Source: Streptomyces iakyrus
GTDB lineage: Bacteria; Actinomycetota; Actinomycetes; Streptomycetales; Streptomycetaceae
DNA length: 64,000 bases
Direction of reading: 5' to 3'
Assembly: GCF_000717055.1 (NCBI RefSeq)
Contig: NZ_JNXI01000007.1
Coordinates: 1 to 64,000, forward strand
Part shown: positions 42,817-51,396 of the stretch, one piece after another
How positions within the stretch are numbered: position 1 is the stretch's first letter
Layout of the letters: the number at the start of each line of letters is the position of its first letter
Notes under the pieces: model-generated
What the model saw: only the letters and a program-made list of their open reading frames with translations
Database searches by the model: none
Told to the model about the DNA's origin: nothing
Position numbers and translations under genes: made by a program

Positions 42817-45038
42817 GCGCGACCGCACAGGAACCCCGGAGCAGGCGCCGCGCCGCCCCGCCCAAGCGCAAGGTGCCCAAGGCCCGGGCGAAGACCGTCC
42901 GCACGCCCACCGTGCTCCAGATGGAGGCCGTCGAGTGCGGCGCCGCCTCCCTGGCGATGGTGCTCGGCCACTACGGCAAGCACGTCCCGCTGGAGGAACT
43001 GCGCATCGCCTGCGGTGTCTCCCGGGACGGCTCACGCGCGAGCAACCTGCTGAAGGCGGCCCGCTCCTACGGCCTGACGGCCAAGGGCATGCAGATGGAC
43101 CTGGCAGCCCTCGCCGAGGTCACGTCGCCGGCCATCCTGTTCTGGGAGTTCAACCACTACGTCGTCTACGACGGCATGGGGCGGCGCTTCGGCCGCCGGG
43201 GCGTCTACATCAACGACCCCGGCAAGGGCCGCCGGTTCATCCCCATGGAGGACTTCGACGGCAGCTTCACCGGTGTCGTGCTGGTGATGGAGCCCGGTGA
43301 GGACTTCGCCCGGGGCGGCCGCAAGCCCGGGGTCCTGGGCGCGATGCCGGCCCGGCTGCGCGGCACGGCGGGCACGATGCCCGCTGCGGTGCTGGCGAGT
43401 CTGCTGCTGGTGGCGGTGGGCGCGGCGGTCCCCGCGCTGAGCCGCACCTACATCGACGAGTTCCTGATCGGCAACCAGACCTCGCTGCTCGACGTGCTGT
43501 TCCCGTCGATGGCGGCGTGCGTGCTGCTCACGGTGGTGCTGACCTGGCTCCAGCAGGCCAACCTGCTGCGCGGCCGCATCATCTCCTCCACCCTGTCCAG
43601 CGCCCGCTTCCTGCGGCATCTGCTGCGGCTGCCGGTGACGTTCTTCTCCCAGCGCAGCCCGGCCGACCTGGTCCAGCGCCTGCAGTCCAACGACGCGGTG
43701 TCCGAGACCCTGTCCCGGGACCTCGCTGCGGCGGGCGTGGACGCGGTCGTGGTCGTCCTGTACGCGGTGCTGCTGTACACCTACGACCCGCAGCTCACGT
43801 TCGTGGGCATCGGCGTGGCCCTGCTGAACATCGTCGCCATGCGGGTGGTGATCCGGCTGCGGGCGACGCGCACGGCGAAGCTGCGCGCGGACACGGCCCG
43901 GCTCACCAACACCGCCTACACGGGCCTTCAGCTGATCGAGACGATGAAGGCGACCGGCGGCGAGGACGGCTACTTCCGCAAGTGGGCCGGGCAGCACGCC
44001 ACCACCCTGGAGGAGCAGCAGCGCCTGGGCGTGCCGAGCGCCTGGCTGGGCGTGGTCGCGCCGACGCTGGCCACCGTCAACAGCGCGCTGATTCTCTGCA
44101 TCGGCGGTATGCGGGCGGTCGAGGGGCACATCTCGGTCGGCCTGCTGGTCGCCTTCCAGGCCCTGGTCGCCCGGTTCACTGCCCCGCTGACGCGGCTGAA
44201 CGGCGTCGCGGGCCGCATCCAGGACTTCGCGGCGGACGTGGCCCGGCTGAAGGACGTGGAGAACTTCAAGGCCGACCCGCTCTACGGCCGGCCCGGCGCG
44301 AGCGAGTCCACGCGCCGCCTCCAGGGCCATGTCGAACTGGAGAACATCACGTTCGGCTACAGCCCGCTCGACAAACCCCTGCTCACCGGCTTCGACCTGA
44401 CGGTCGGCCCCGGGCAGCAGGTGGCGCTGGTGGGCGGTTCGGGCAGCGGCAAATCGACGGTGTCCCGGATGATCTCCGGGCTGTACGCGCCGTGGGAAGG
44501 CGTGATCCGCATCGACGGGCAGCGCATCGAGGACATACCGCGCGGGGCGCTGGCCGCCTCGGTCTCCTTCGTCGACCAGGACGTGTTCCTCTTCGAGGGC
44601 ACCGTCCGCGACAACGTGGCGCTGTGGGACCCGTCGATCCCGGACGACGCGGTGGAGGACGCGTTGCGCGACGCCGCCCTGTACGACGTGATCACACGCC
44701 GCCCGGGCGGCATCCACAGCAAGGTCGAACAGGACGGCCGCAACTTCTCCGGCGGGCAGCGCCAGCGCCTGGAGATCGCGCGGGCCCTGGTGCGCCGGCC
44801 GAGCATCCTGGTGCTCGACGAGGTGACGAGCGCGCTGGACGCGGAGACCGAGCAAGTCGTGATGGACAACCTGCGCCGGCGCGGCTGCGCCTGCGTGGTG
44901 ATCGCGCACCGGCTGAGCACGGTGCGCGACAGCGACGAGATCGTCGTCCTTCAGCACGGCACGGTCGTGGAGCGGGGACGGCACGAGGACCTGGTGGCGC
45001 GCGGCGGCGCGTACGCGGCACTGGTCAGGGAGCGGTGA
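42813..45038 (+). CDS. C39 peptidase-permease-ATPase (NHLM/NHLP bacteriocin exporter)
   Basis: The product is 741 aa from ATG 42813, overlapping the HlyD stop; the frame is open further upstream but that part is antisense noise. Residues ~28-155 are a C39 peptidase with C42 (QMEAVECGAASLAMVLGHYG), H115 (FNHYVVYDG) and D135 (YINDPGKG), the full catalytic triad for cutting GG leaders. Membrane helices span ~185-460. The ATPase has Walker A GGSGSGKST (~541), signature FSGGQRQRLEIARAL and Walker B ILVLDEVTSALD. It should cleave and export the 71-aa peptide encoded upstream. Confidence 0.95.
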   Translation: MSATAQEPRSRRRAAPPKRKVPKARAKTVRTPTVLQMEAVECGAASLAMVLGHYGKHVPLEELRIACGVSRDGSRASNLLKAARSYGLTAKGMQMDLAALAEVTSPAILFWEFNHYVVYDGMGRRFGRRGVYINDPGKGRRFIPMEDFDGSFTGVVLVMEPGEDFARGGRKPGVLGAMPARLRGTAGTMPAAVLASLLLVAVGAAVPALSRTYIDEFLIGNQTSLLDVLFPSMAACVLLTVVLTWLQQANLLRGRIISSTLSSARFLRHLLRLPVTFFSQRSPADLVQRLQSNDAVSETLSRDLAAAGVDAVVVVLYAVLLYTYDPQLTFVGIGVALLNIVAMRVVIRLRATRTAKLRADTARLTNTAYTGLQLIETMKATGGEDGYFRKWAGQHATTLEEQQRLGVPSAWLGVVAPTLATVNSALILCIGGMRAVEGHISVGLLVAFQALVARFTAPLTRLNGVAGRIQDFAADVARLKDVENFKADPLYGRPGASESTRRLQGHVELENITFGYSPLDKPLLTGFDLTVGPGQQVALVGGSGSGKSTVSRMISGLYAPWEGVIRIDGQRIEDIPRGALAASVSFVDQDVFLFEGTVRDNVALWDPSIPDDAVEDALRDAALYDVITRRPGGIHSKVEQDGRNFSGGQRQRLEIARALVRRPSILVLDEVTSALDAETEQVVMDNLRRRGCACVVIAHRLSTVRDSDEIVVLQHGTVVERGRHEDLVARGGAYAALVRER

Positions 45039-45039
45039 G

Positions 45040-47901
45040 ATGACGGCCGTTCACGAAGGGCACGACGGCGACCTCGTGCTGGGAGCCTTCGGGCAGATGG
45101 GCTCGCGCATCGACTGCGCCGGGTTCAACCGGCTCGACCTCGAAGGCCCGCAGGTGCTGTGGCTGGTCGCGTCCGGCGCCGTCGACCTCTTCGCGGTCGA
45201 CGCCGGACAGCAGGGCCACTGGCACCACTTGGGCCGGCTGGAGGCGGGTTCGCTGGTGCTCGGCCCGGTGCCGGGACCGCAGCACACCCTGGTGGCCCGG
45301 CCGCTGCGGGACTGCGTGGTGCACCGCATCGGCCTGCGCGAGCTGTACCAGCCCGCCAACACGGCGACCTGGTCCTACGACGAGTACGGCAACCCGCAGT
45401 ACGTGCCGCCGACGACGAGTCCGCTGGAGTACGCGCTCGCCCTCGGGGTCGGCCGCAGTCTGTCGATCCTCTTCCAGGCGCCGATGGCCACCGAGCGGGC
45501 CGCGGCGCCCGGGGCTCCCCCCGCGCGAGCGCATTCGAGCGTGGGGGACGACGACGACGTGTTCTGGATGCAGGTCCCGCCGGGCAGCGTGCAGTACGGC
45601 TCGCTGTACGGCGCGGAGGCCGCGGCCGACCTGCTGATGGACCCCGCGCTGTGGCAGTCGGTGGTCGACCAGCAGTACCGGCTGCTGACCACGCTGGACC
45701 GCTGGATCGAACAGCTGGAGCGCACCCACGAGACGCGCACGGCCGAGGGCATCAAGGCCGGTGAGACGGTGCGCGCCCAGGCCGACCAGACGCTGCTCGC
45801 CTCCATCGGGAAGCGGTCGGGCAAGCGGACCACCTCGGCCGACGCCGACGCCACGTACGCGGCCTGCAAGCTGGTCGGGCAGGCCGCCGGGATCCGGATC
45901 ACCGAGCCGACTCAGAAGGGCACCGGGGGCGACCGCCTCGACCCGGTCGAGCAGGTCGCCCTGGCTTCCCGCGTGCGGACCCGGGCCGTACGGCTCGACG
46001 GCCGCTGGTGGCGGGACAACGTGGGGCCGCTGGTCGGTCAACGGGCCCTGTCGGGCACGCCGGTGGCGCTGCTGTGGCGGCGCGGCGGCTATGTCGCGGT
46101 GCATCCGTCGACCGGGCGTGAGACGCCGATCGAGAAGGCCAACGCCGACGAGTTCGAGCCGCGCGCGGTGATGTTCTACCGTCCCCTGCCGGAGCGGGGG
46201 CTCAGTCCGCTGCGGCTGCTGCGGTTCTGTATGCAGGGCATGCGCGGCGATCTGACGGGCCTGCTGCTCAGTGGTCTGGTCACGGTGGCGATCGGCGCGC
46301 TGGTGCCCATCGCGACCGGCAAGGTGCTGGGCGAGTTCGTGCCGAAGGCGCAGACGGACCTGATCGTGCAGGTGTGTCTCGCGGTCTTGCTGAGCAGTGT
46401 GGTGGCGGCGGCCTTCATGCTGTTGCAGAACCTCACCATCCTGCGGATCGAGGGCCGGATCGAGGCCACGCTCCAGCCGGCGGTGTGGGACCGGCTGCTG
46501 AGGCTGCCGACGAGGTTCTTCACCGAGCGCTCCACGGGCGAACTGGCCAGTGCGGCCATGGGCATCAGCTCGATCCGCCGGCTGCTGGCGGGGGTCGGGC
46601 CGACCGTCGCCCAGTCGGTGACGGTCGGCGCGATGAACCTGGGGCTGCTGCTCTGGTACAGCGTGGCGATGGCGATGGCCGCGATCGGGATGCTCGTCGT
46701 CATCGCGGCGGTGTTCCTGGGGCTCGGGCTGTGGCAGGTGCGCTGGCAGCGGCGTCTCGTGGTGCTCTCCAACAAGCTGAACAACCAGGCGTTCCAGACG
46801 CTGCGGGGCCTGCCCAAACTGCGGGTGGCCGCCGCCGAGAACTACGCGTACGCCGCGTGGGCGTCGGAATTCGCGCGCAGCCGGGAGCTCCAGCAGAAGG
46901 TCGGCCGCATCAAGAACCTCACGACGGTGCTGGGCGCGGTGTACCTGCCGCTGTGCACCCTGCTGATGTTCATGCTGCTGGCCGGTCCGGCCCGCGGCTC
47001 GATGTCGGCGGCGGCGTTCCTCACCTTCAACACCTCGGTGACGATGGTGCTGACCTCCGTCACCCAGCTGACGGGCGCGTTCGTCTCGGCGGTGGCCGCG
47101 CTGCCGCTGTTCGAGGAGATCAAGCCGGTGCTGGACGCGACGCCGGAGGTGCGGACGGCGAGCACCCGGCCTGGTCCGCTGACCGGGGCGATCGAGGCCC
47201 GACGGGTGTCCTTCCGCTACGCGGACGATGGCCCGCTGGTCCTGGACGACGTGTCGTTCGAGGTGCGGCCGGGCGAGTTCGTCGCGATCGTCGGCCCGAG
47301 CGGCTGCGGCAAGTCGACGCTGCTGCGGCTGCTGATCGGCTTCGACCGGCCGGTTTCGGGAAGTGTGCTGTACGACGGTCAGGACCTCGCGGCCCTCGAC
47401 CAGTCGGCGGTGCGCCGCCAGTGCGGCGTGGTGCTCCAGCACGCGCAGCCGTTCAGCGGTTCGATCCTGGACGTCATCTGCGGCACGGAACCGTACACGC
47501 CGGAGGAGGCGATGGCCGCCGCCGAGATGGCCGGTCTCGCCGAGGACATCAAGCGGATGCCGATGGGGCTGCACACCATCGTCGCGGGCAGCGGAGCCGT
47601 CTCCGGCGGTCAGCGCCAGCGGCTGATGATCGCCCAGGCACTGATCCGGCGGCCGCGCATCCTCTTCTTCGACGAGGCGACCAGCGCGCTCGACAACGAG
47701 ACGCAGCGCACGGTCATCGAGAGCACCAAGGCCCTCAACGCCACCCGGGTCGTCATCGCGCACCGGCTGTCGACCGTGATGGACGCCGACCGGGTCGTGG
47801 TCATGGAGGACGGCAAGGTCATCCAGCAGGGCCCGCCCGCCCAGCTGCTCGCCGACACCCAGGGACGGCTGCACGAGCTGGTGCGGCGCCAGATGGCGTG
47901 A
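45040..47901 (+). CDS. Second ABC permease-ATPase of the NHLM exporter
   Basis: The 953-aa product starts 1 nt after the previous stop. An N-terminal cyclic-nucleotide-binding-like domain (~20-110, VLWLVASGAVDLFAVD) lacks the C39 peptidase. A long cytoplasmic middle (~130-400) precedes the permease (~410-690) and the ATPase (Walker A GPSGCGKST, signature VSGGQRQRLMIAQAL, Walker B ILFFDEATSALD). The size and order match the NHLM bacteriocin system ATP-binding protein. It presumably forms a heteromeric exporter with the C39 subunit. A palindromic repeat element is embedded in its coding sequence at 45516-45548. Confidence 0.93.
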   Translation: MTAVHEGHDGDLVLGAFGQMGSRIDCAGFNRLDLEGPQVLWLVASGAVDLFAVDAGQQGHWHHLGRLEAGSLVLGPVPGPQHTLVARPLRDCVVHRIGLRELYQPANTATWSYDEYGNPQYVPPTTSPLEYALALGVGRSLSILFQAPMATERAAAPGAPPARAHSSVGDDDDVFWMQVPPGSVQYGSLYGAEAAADLLMDPALWQSVVDQQYRLLTTLDRWIEQLERTHETRTAEGIKAGETVRAQADQTLLASIGKRSGKRTTSADADATYAACKLVGQAAGIRITEPTQKGTGGDRLDPVEQVALASRVRTRAVRLDGRWWRDNVGPLVGQRALSGTPVALLWRRGGYVAVHPSTGRETPIEKANADEFEPRAVMFYRPLPERGLSPLRLLRFCMQGMRGDLTGLLLSGLVTVAIGALVPIATGKVLGEFVPKAQTDLIVQVCLAVLLSSVVAAAFMLLQNLTILRIEGRIEATLQPAVWDRLLRLPTRFFTERSTGELASAAMGISSIRRLLAGVGPTVAQSVTVGAMNLGLLLWYSVAMAMAAIGMLVVIAAVFLGLGLWQVRWQRRLVVLSNKLNNQAFQTLRGLPKLRVAAAENYAYAAWASEFARSRELQQKVGRIKNLTTVLGAVYLPLCTLLMFMLLAGPARGSMSAAAFLTFNTSVTMVLTSVTQLTGAFVSAVAALPLFEEIKPVLDATPEVRTASTRPGPLTGAIEARRVSFRYADDGPLVLDDVSFEVRPGEFVAIVGPSGCGKSTLLRLLIGFDRPVSGSVLYDGQDLAALDQSAVRRQCGVVLQHAQPFSGSILDVICGTEPYTPEEAMAAAEMAGLAEDIKRMPMGLHTIVAGSGAVSGGQRQRLMIAQALIRRPRILFFDEATSALDNETQRTVIESTKALNATRVVIAHRLSTVMDADRVVVMEDGKVIQQGPPAQLLADTQGRLHELVRRQMA
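45516..45548. repeat. Palindromic interspersed repeat inside the ABC gene
   Basis: TCCCCC (45516-45521) and GGGGGA (45543-45548) flank a GC-rich core GCGCGAGCGCATTCGAGC. This resembles the small hairpin elements (CTCCCCC...GAGC...GGGGGA) scattered through Streptomyces genomes. It is in frame and encodes the odd stretch APPARAHSSVGDDDD, out of character with the surrounding domain. Confidence 0.6.
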
Positions 47902-47919
47902 CGCGGCGCGTCCCTCACA

Positions 47920-47951
47920 GTCCCGGCGAAGCATCGCCGTTTCGCCGGGAC
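47920..47951 (+). terminator. Terminator of the exporter operon
   Basis: A perfect 11-bp stem (GTCCCGGCGAA 47920-47930 with TTCGCCGGGAC 47941-47951) with a 10-nt loop, 18 nt past the stop of the second ABC gene. Confidence 0.85.
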
Positions 47952-48040
47952 CGCTGACACGGCGGCCCCCGGTGGCGCGTCCTCGCCGGTCCACGGCGTG
48001 CGGTCTGTTGAGCCGGCCCGTAAACGGGTACCCACCGCCC

Positions 48041-49048
48041 ATGCGAATCAGCGTGGTGGACGTGGGATCGAACACGGTCAGACTGGTGGTCGCGGACGCG
48101 GCGGACGGGGTGCCCCTGCCGGTGCACACCGCCAAGTGGCGACTCAGGCTGTCCGAGCAGGTCACACCAGGGGGACCCGTCCCGGAGCGAGCCGTGGACC
48201 AACTCGTCGACGCGGTGGCCGAGGCGAGCAGGACCGCCACCCGGTGGGGTGCGGCGGGCCCGCTGGCCTTCGCGACCGCCGTGGTGCGCAACGCGCCGAA
48301 CCGGCACGAGGTTCTGCGCACCGTCCGCGCCCGTACGGGCGTCGACCTGTGCACCCTGCCGGGCGAGGTCGAGGCCGAACTGACGTTCCTCGGGGCCCGG
48401 CGCTGGATGGGCTGGCGATCGGGGCCGCTCGCCCTGCTCGACATCGGCGGCGGCACCTTCGAAGTCGCGTTCGGACGCGGCCGGTTGCCCGACTTCGTGG
48501 CGTCCCTGCCGCTGGGCGCACGGCGGCTGACGCACGAGTTCTTCGCGGACGAGGATCCGCCGTCGCCCGAGCGGGTGCGGGCGCTGCGCCGCAAGGTCCG
48601 CCACCAGCTGCGGGACGTCGCGGCACGGATCCGCTGGGAGGGCCCGCGCACCGCGGTCGCCACTTCCCGCACCTTCCAGCAGCTGGGGCGGCTGTGCGGC
48701 GCGGCGCCCGGACGCCACGGCCCGTTCGTCGACCGGCAGATGCACCGCTCCGAACTGCGGGCGGCGATCGCCCGGCTGGCCGCCCTGCCCGCCGCCGAAC
48801 GCGCGCACCTGCCCGGCATCTCCGCGCCGCGCGCCGCGCAGAGCCTGGCGGGAGCCGTGGTCGGGCACACCGCGCTGAAGCTGACCGGCATCAAGGCCGT
48901 CACGGTCTGTCCGTGGGCGATCCGCGAGGGGGTGCTGCTGCGCCACATCGAGGACGGCCCCTCCTGGTGGGCGGAGGTCGCCCGCCGCAGTGCGGAGGCC
49001 GCCCCTCCCGACCCGGTGCCGCTGCGCATCGCCGCGGCCTCCCGCTGA
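48041..49048 (+). CDS. Ppx/GppA-family phosphatase-like protein
   Basis: The product is 335 aa from ATG 48041. It has the ASKHA phosphate-binding motifs VVDVGSNTVRLVV, AFATAVVRNA, LPGEVEAELTFLGA, LLDIGGGTFEVAFG and LPLGARRLTHEF. It corresponds to the short actinobacterial exopolyphosphatase / pppGpp hydrolase-like proteins (~310-340 aa) that lack the C-terminal HD-like domain. The RBS is poor. It is separated from the exporter operon by a terminator, so it is probably an independent unit. Confidence 0.9.
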   Translation: MRISVVDVGSNTVRLVVADAADGVPLPVHTAKWRLRLSEQVTPGGPVPERAVDQLVDAVAEASRTATRWGAAGPLAFATAVVRNAPNRHEVLRTVRARTGVDLCTLPGEVEAELTFLGARRWMGWRSGPLALLDIGGGTFEVAFGRGRLPDFVASLPLGARRLTHEFFADEDPPSPERVRALRRKVRHQLRDVAARIRWEGPRTAVATSRTFQQLGRLCGAAPGRHGPFVDRQMHRSELRAAIARLAALPAAERAHLPGISAPRAAQSLAGAVVGHTALKLTGIKAVTVCPWAIREGVLLRHIEDGPSWWAEVARRSAEAAPPDPVPLRIAAASR

Positions 49049-49106
49049 ACCGCCCACGGCCGGGGCGTGACGTACCGGACGACGCACCGACAGGAAGGAG
49101 ACCCCC

Positions 49107-49301
49107 GTGTCCCAGCACAAGGACCACGACCAGGACCAGCACGGCAAGCCGCCCGAGACGGCTCTGGAGGAGGTGCTGCGGGAGGTCGAGGACGCCGAGA
49201 ACCGCACCGGGGACTCGGAGGAGCAGCGCCGTCACCGGGGCGAGGCCGGGGAGGCCATCACCCCCAACGCGCGAGCGCAGGAGGAGTCCGAGGGCGACTG
49301 A
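49107..49301 (+). CDS. Small hydrophilic acidic protein
   Basis: The product is 64 aa from GTG 49107 with a strong RBS (GGAAGGAG). It is very charged and probably disordered: SQHKDHDQDQHGKPP, then a helical segment TALEEVLREVEDAENR, ending EESEGD. No domain was recognised. It lies just upstream of the diiron/methyltransferase/CDGSH operon. Confidence 0.65.
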   Translation: MSQHKDHDQDQHGKPPETALEEVLREVEDAENRTGDSEEQRRHRGEAGEAITPNARAQEESEGD

Positions 49302-49361
49302 CCCGCCAGGGCGGTGGCACACGGCGGGTGACCCCGGCCGCCGGGCGGGTACCCGGCGCGC

Positions 49362-50369
49362 ATGGAGCACGAAGGACCACCACTGCCCACCCCGCGCGGC
49401 CCGCTGAGCAGGGGCGTCGACGCCTGTCTGCGCGGTGCGGGCCGCCTGCCCCGGCTGGAGGACGTCGCCCGCGCCGAGGTGTACGGCGACGACCTCCAGC
49501 TTGCCCTGTACCTGTGCTACGAGCTGCACTACCGCGGCTTCGCGGGCGTCCCGCCGGAGCGTGAGTGGGACCCCGACCTGCTGCGCGTCCGCGGCGCCAT
49601 GGAGCAGCGCTTCCTGTCCGCGCTGCGCACCGACGCGCACGTCCACGACAGCGTGGACGAGGCACTGGCCGGCCTGCTGGTCGAGCCCGTCGAGGGCACC
49701 GGCGTCACCCACTTCCTGCGGGACGAGGGCGAGCTGTGGCAGGTGCGCGAGTACGCGGCCCAGCGCTCCCTGTACCACCTCAAGGAGGCGGACCCGCACG
49801 CCTGGGTGCTGCCGCGCCTGTGGGGCCGGGCGAAGGCGGCGATGGCGGCGGTCGAGTTCGACGAGTGGGGCGGGGGCCGCGCCGACCGCGTGCACGCCTC
49901 GCTGTTCGCCGATCTGATGACGGACCTGGGCCTGGACACCACGTACGGCCGTTATCTCGACGCAGCGTCCGCCGAGGCCCTGGTCACCGTGAACATGATG
50001 TCGCTCTTCGGGCTGCACCGGGCGCTCAGAGGCGCCCTGGTCGGCCACTTCGCGACGGTCGAGATCACCTCGTCACCCGGCTCGCGGCGGCTCGCCGAGG
50101 CGATGCGCCGCACCGGCGCCGGACCCGCGGCCGAGCACTTCTACGACGAGCACGTCGAGGCCGACGCGGTCCACGAGCAGGTGGTGCGCCACGATGTCAT
50201 CGGCGGACTGCTGGAGAGCGAGCCGCATCTCGCCCCGGACATCGCCTTCGGCATCGACGCCACCGAATTCGTCGAGGAACGCTTCGGCACCCGGCTGCTC
50301 GCCGACTGGCGGGCATCCCGTTCGTCACTGTGCGCACCACTTGCCCGGGAAGCAGCTCATACCTCCTGA
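49362..50369 (+). CDS. Iron-containing redox protein, haem-oxygenase-like diiron (HDO) family
   Basis: The 335-aa all-helical product carries likely metal-ligand motifs: DLQLALYLCYELHYRGF near the start, EYAAQRSLYHLKEADPHAW in the middle, and FYDEHVEADAVHEQVVRHDV near the C-terminus, where D/H/E-x3-H pairs recur as in HDO oxygenases. RBS support is weak. The methyltransferase gene starts ~15 nt downstream and a CDGSH iron-sulfur gene follows, giving an iron/redox module. Substrate and reaction are unknown. Confidence 0.85.
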   Translation: MEHEGPPLPTPRGPLSRGVDACLRGAGRLPRLEDVARAEVYGDDLQLALYLCYELHYRGFAGVPPEREWDPDLLRVRGAMEQRFLSALRTDAHVHDSVDEALAGLLVEPVEGTGVTHFLRDEGELWQVREYAAQRSLYHLKEADPHAWVLPRLWGRAKAAMAAVEFDEWGGGRADRVHASLFADLMTDLGLDTTYGRYLDAASAEALVTVNMMSLFGLHRALRGALVGHFATVEITSSPGSRRLAEAMRRTGAGPAAEHFYDEHVEADAVHEQVVRHDVIGGLLESEPHLAPDIAFGIDATEFVEERFGTRLLADWRASRSSLCAPLAREAAHTS

Positions 50370-50384
50370 TTGCCGGGGTACCCG

Positions 50385-51047
50385 GTGTCCGTGATTGCAC
50401 TGGTACCCCCGGGCGTGTACGCCCCGCAGGAGGACACCGAGTTGCTGGCCGGTGCCCTGTCCGACGAACCGCTGCCTCCGGGGGCGGAAGTCCTCGACGT
50501 GGGCACCGGCAGCGGCGCCCTGGCCCTGGAGGCCGCGCGCCGCGGCAGCCGTGTGACCGCCGTGGACCTGTCCTGGAGCGCCGTGTGGGCCGCGCGGCTC
50601 AACGCCCGTGTGGCAGGGCTGCCGGTCCGGATCCTGCACGGGAATCTGTTCGAGCCCGTGCGCGACGAGATGTTCGATCTGATCCTGGCCAACCCGCCGT
50701 ACGTGCCGGCGCCGGACGGTCATCGCAGGCCGCCGCGGGGCGCGGCCCGGGCCTGGGACGCGGGCGGCGACGGACGGCTGGTCGTCGACCGGATCTGCCG
50801 GCAGGCGCCCGGTCTGCTGCGGCCGGGCGGGGTCCTGCTGCTCGTGCAGTCTGCGCTCAGCGGGCCGGACCTGACCGTCCAGCAGTTGCGCGCGGCCGGC
50901 CTGAAGGCCGCCGTGACCCGCCGGCGCCGGATCGCGCTCGGGCCGGTGCTGCGCGGCCGGGAACACTGGCTGCGGCAGCAGGGGCTGCTGTCCGCCGCCG
51001 AGGACAAGGAAGAGCTGGTGGTCGTCCGTGCCGAACTCCCCGTCTGA
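50385..51047 (+). CDS. HemK2/MTQ2-like protein methyltransferase
   Basis: The product is ~220 aa from GTG 50385 (TTG 50370 and GTG 50391 are alternatives). It shows PPGVYAPQEDTELLAGAL, motif I VLDVGTGSGALALEAARRG, VDLSWSAVWAARLNA and the NPPY motif (about residues 103-106) that binds a glutamine or similar side-chain amide in release-factor methyltransferases. It lies in the middle of the HDO-MTase-CDGSH operon and overlaps the CDGSH gene by 20 nt. The target protein is unknown; the bacterial release-factor enzyme PrmC is usually elsewhere. Confidence 0.87.
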   Translation: MSVIALVPPGVYAPQEDTELLAGALSDEPLPPGAEVLDVGTGSGALALEAARRGSRVTAVDLSWSAVWAARLNARVAGLPVRILHGNLFEPVRDEMFDLILANPPYVPAPDGHRRPPRGAARAWDAGGDGRLVVDRICRQAPGLLRPGGVLLLVQSALSGPDLTVQQLRAAGLKAAVTRRRRIALGPVLRGREHWLRQQGLLSAAEDKEELVVVRAELPV

Positions 51048-51234
51048 CCGGTCCGCCGCGCCTCGCCGCGTCGCCGTCCAGCGCAAGGGCCCGCTGCTCA
51101 TGGAGGGGCCGGTGGAGGTGGAGCTGGAGGACGGCTCCGTCGTCACCTCCGACCGCTTCCGCGTGGCGCTGTGCACCTGCCGCCGCAGCCGTCGCTACCC
51201 ATGGTGCGACACGAGCCATCGCGACCGGGCGTGA
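51028..51234 (+). CDS. CDGSH-type iron-sulfur protein
   Basis: The 68-aa product starts at GTG 51028, inside the end of the methyltransferase gene. It ends with the CDGSH cluster-binding motif CTCRRSRRYPWCDTSH, with three Cys and one His coordinating a [2Fe-2S] cluster. The N-terminal half includes GPVEVELEDGSVV. It is probably a redox partner of the iron-containing protein encoded first in the operon. Confidence 0.9.
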   Translation: MPNSPSDRSAAPRRVAVQRKGPLLMEGPVEVELEDGSVVTSDRFRVALCTCRRSRRYPWCDTSHRDRA

Positions 51235-51255
51235 AGCCCGGGGCGTAGAAAGCCA

Positions 51256-51292
51256 GGGGCCGGCGGGCGGCCCCACTCCGCCCGCCGGCCCC
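51256..51292. terminator. Strong hairpin between convergent CDGSH and SSI genes
   Basis: A 15-bp perfect stem (GGGGCCGGCGGGCGG 51256-51270 with 51278-51292) and 7-nt loop, 21 nt past the CDGSH stop. Confidence 0.88.
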
Positions 51293-51396
51293 CTTGCGCG
51301 AGATCGCGACTTTCCGTGACAACGGCCCGGCTCCCCAGCCACGGCCCGCTGCGCTTCACGGATTCAGCGCGATCCCGGTCTGTGGGATCGGCCCTC

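Noticed and set aside
45025..49029. 1334-aa minus-strand ORF antisense to the second exporter gene and the GppA gene
   Set aside because: Arg/His/Gln-rich shadow of high-GC coding sequence; the plus-strand products are clearly real.
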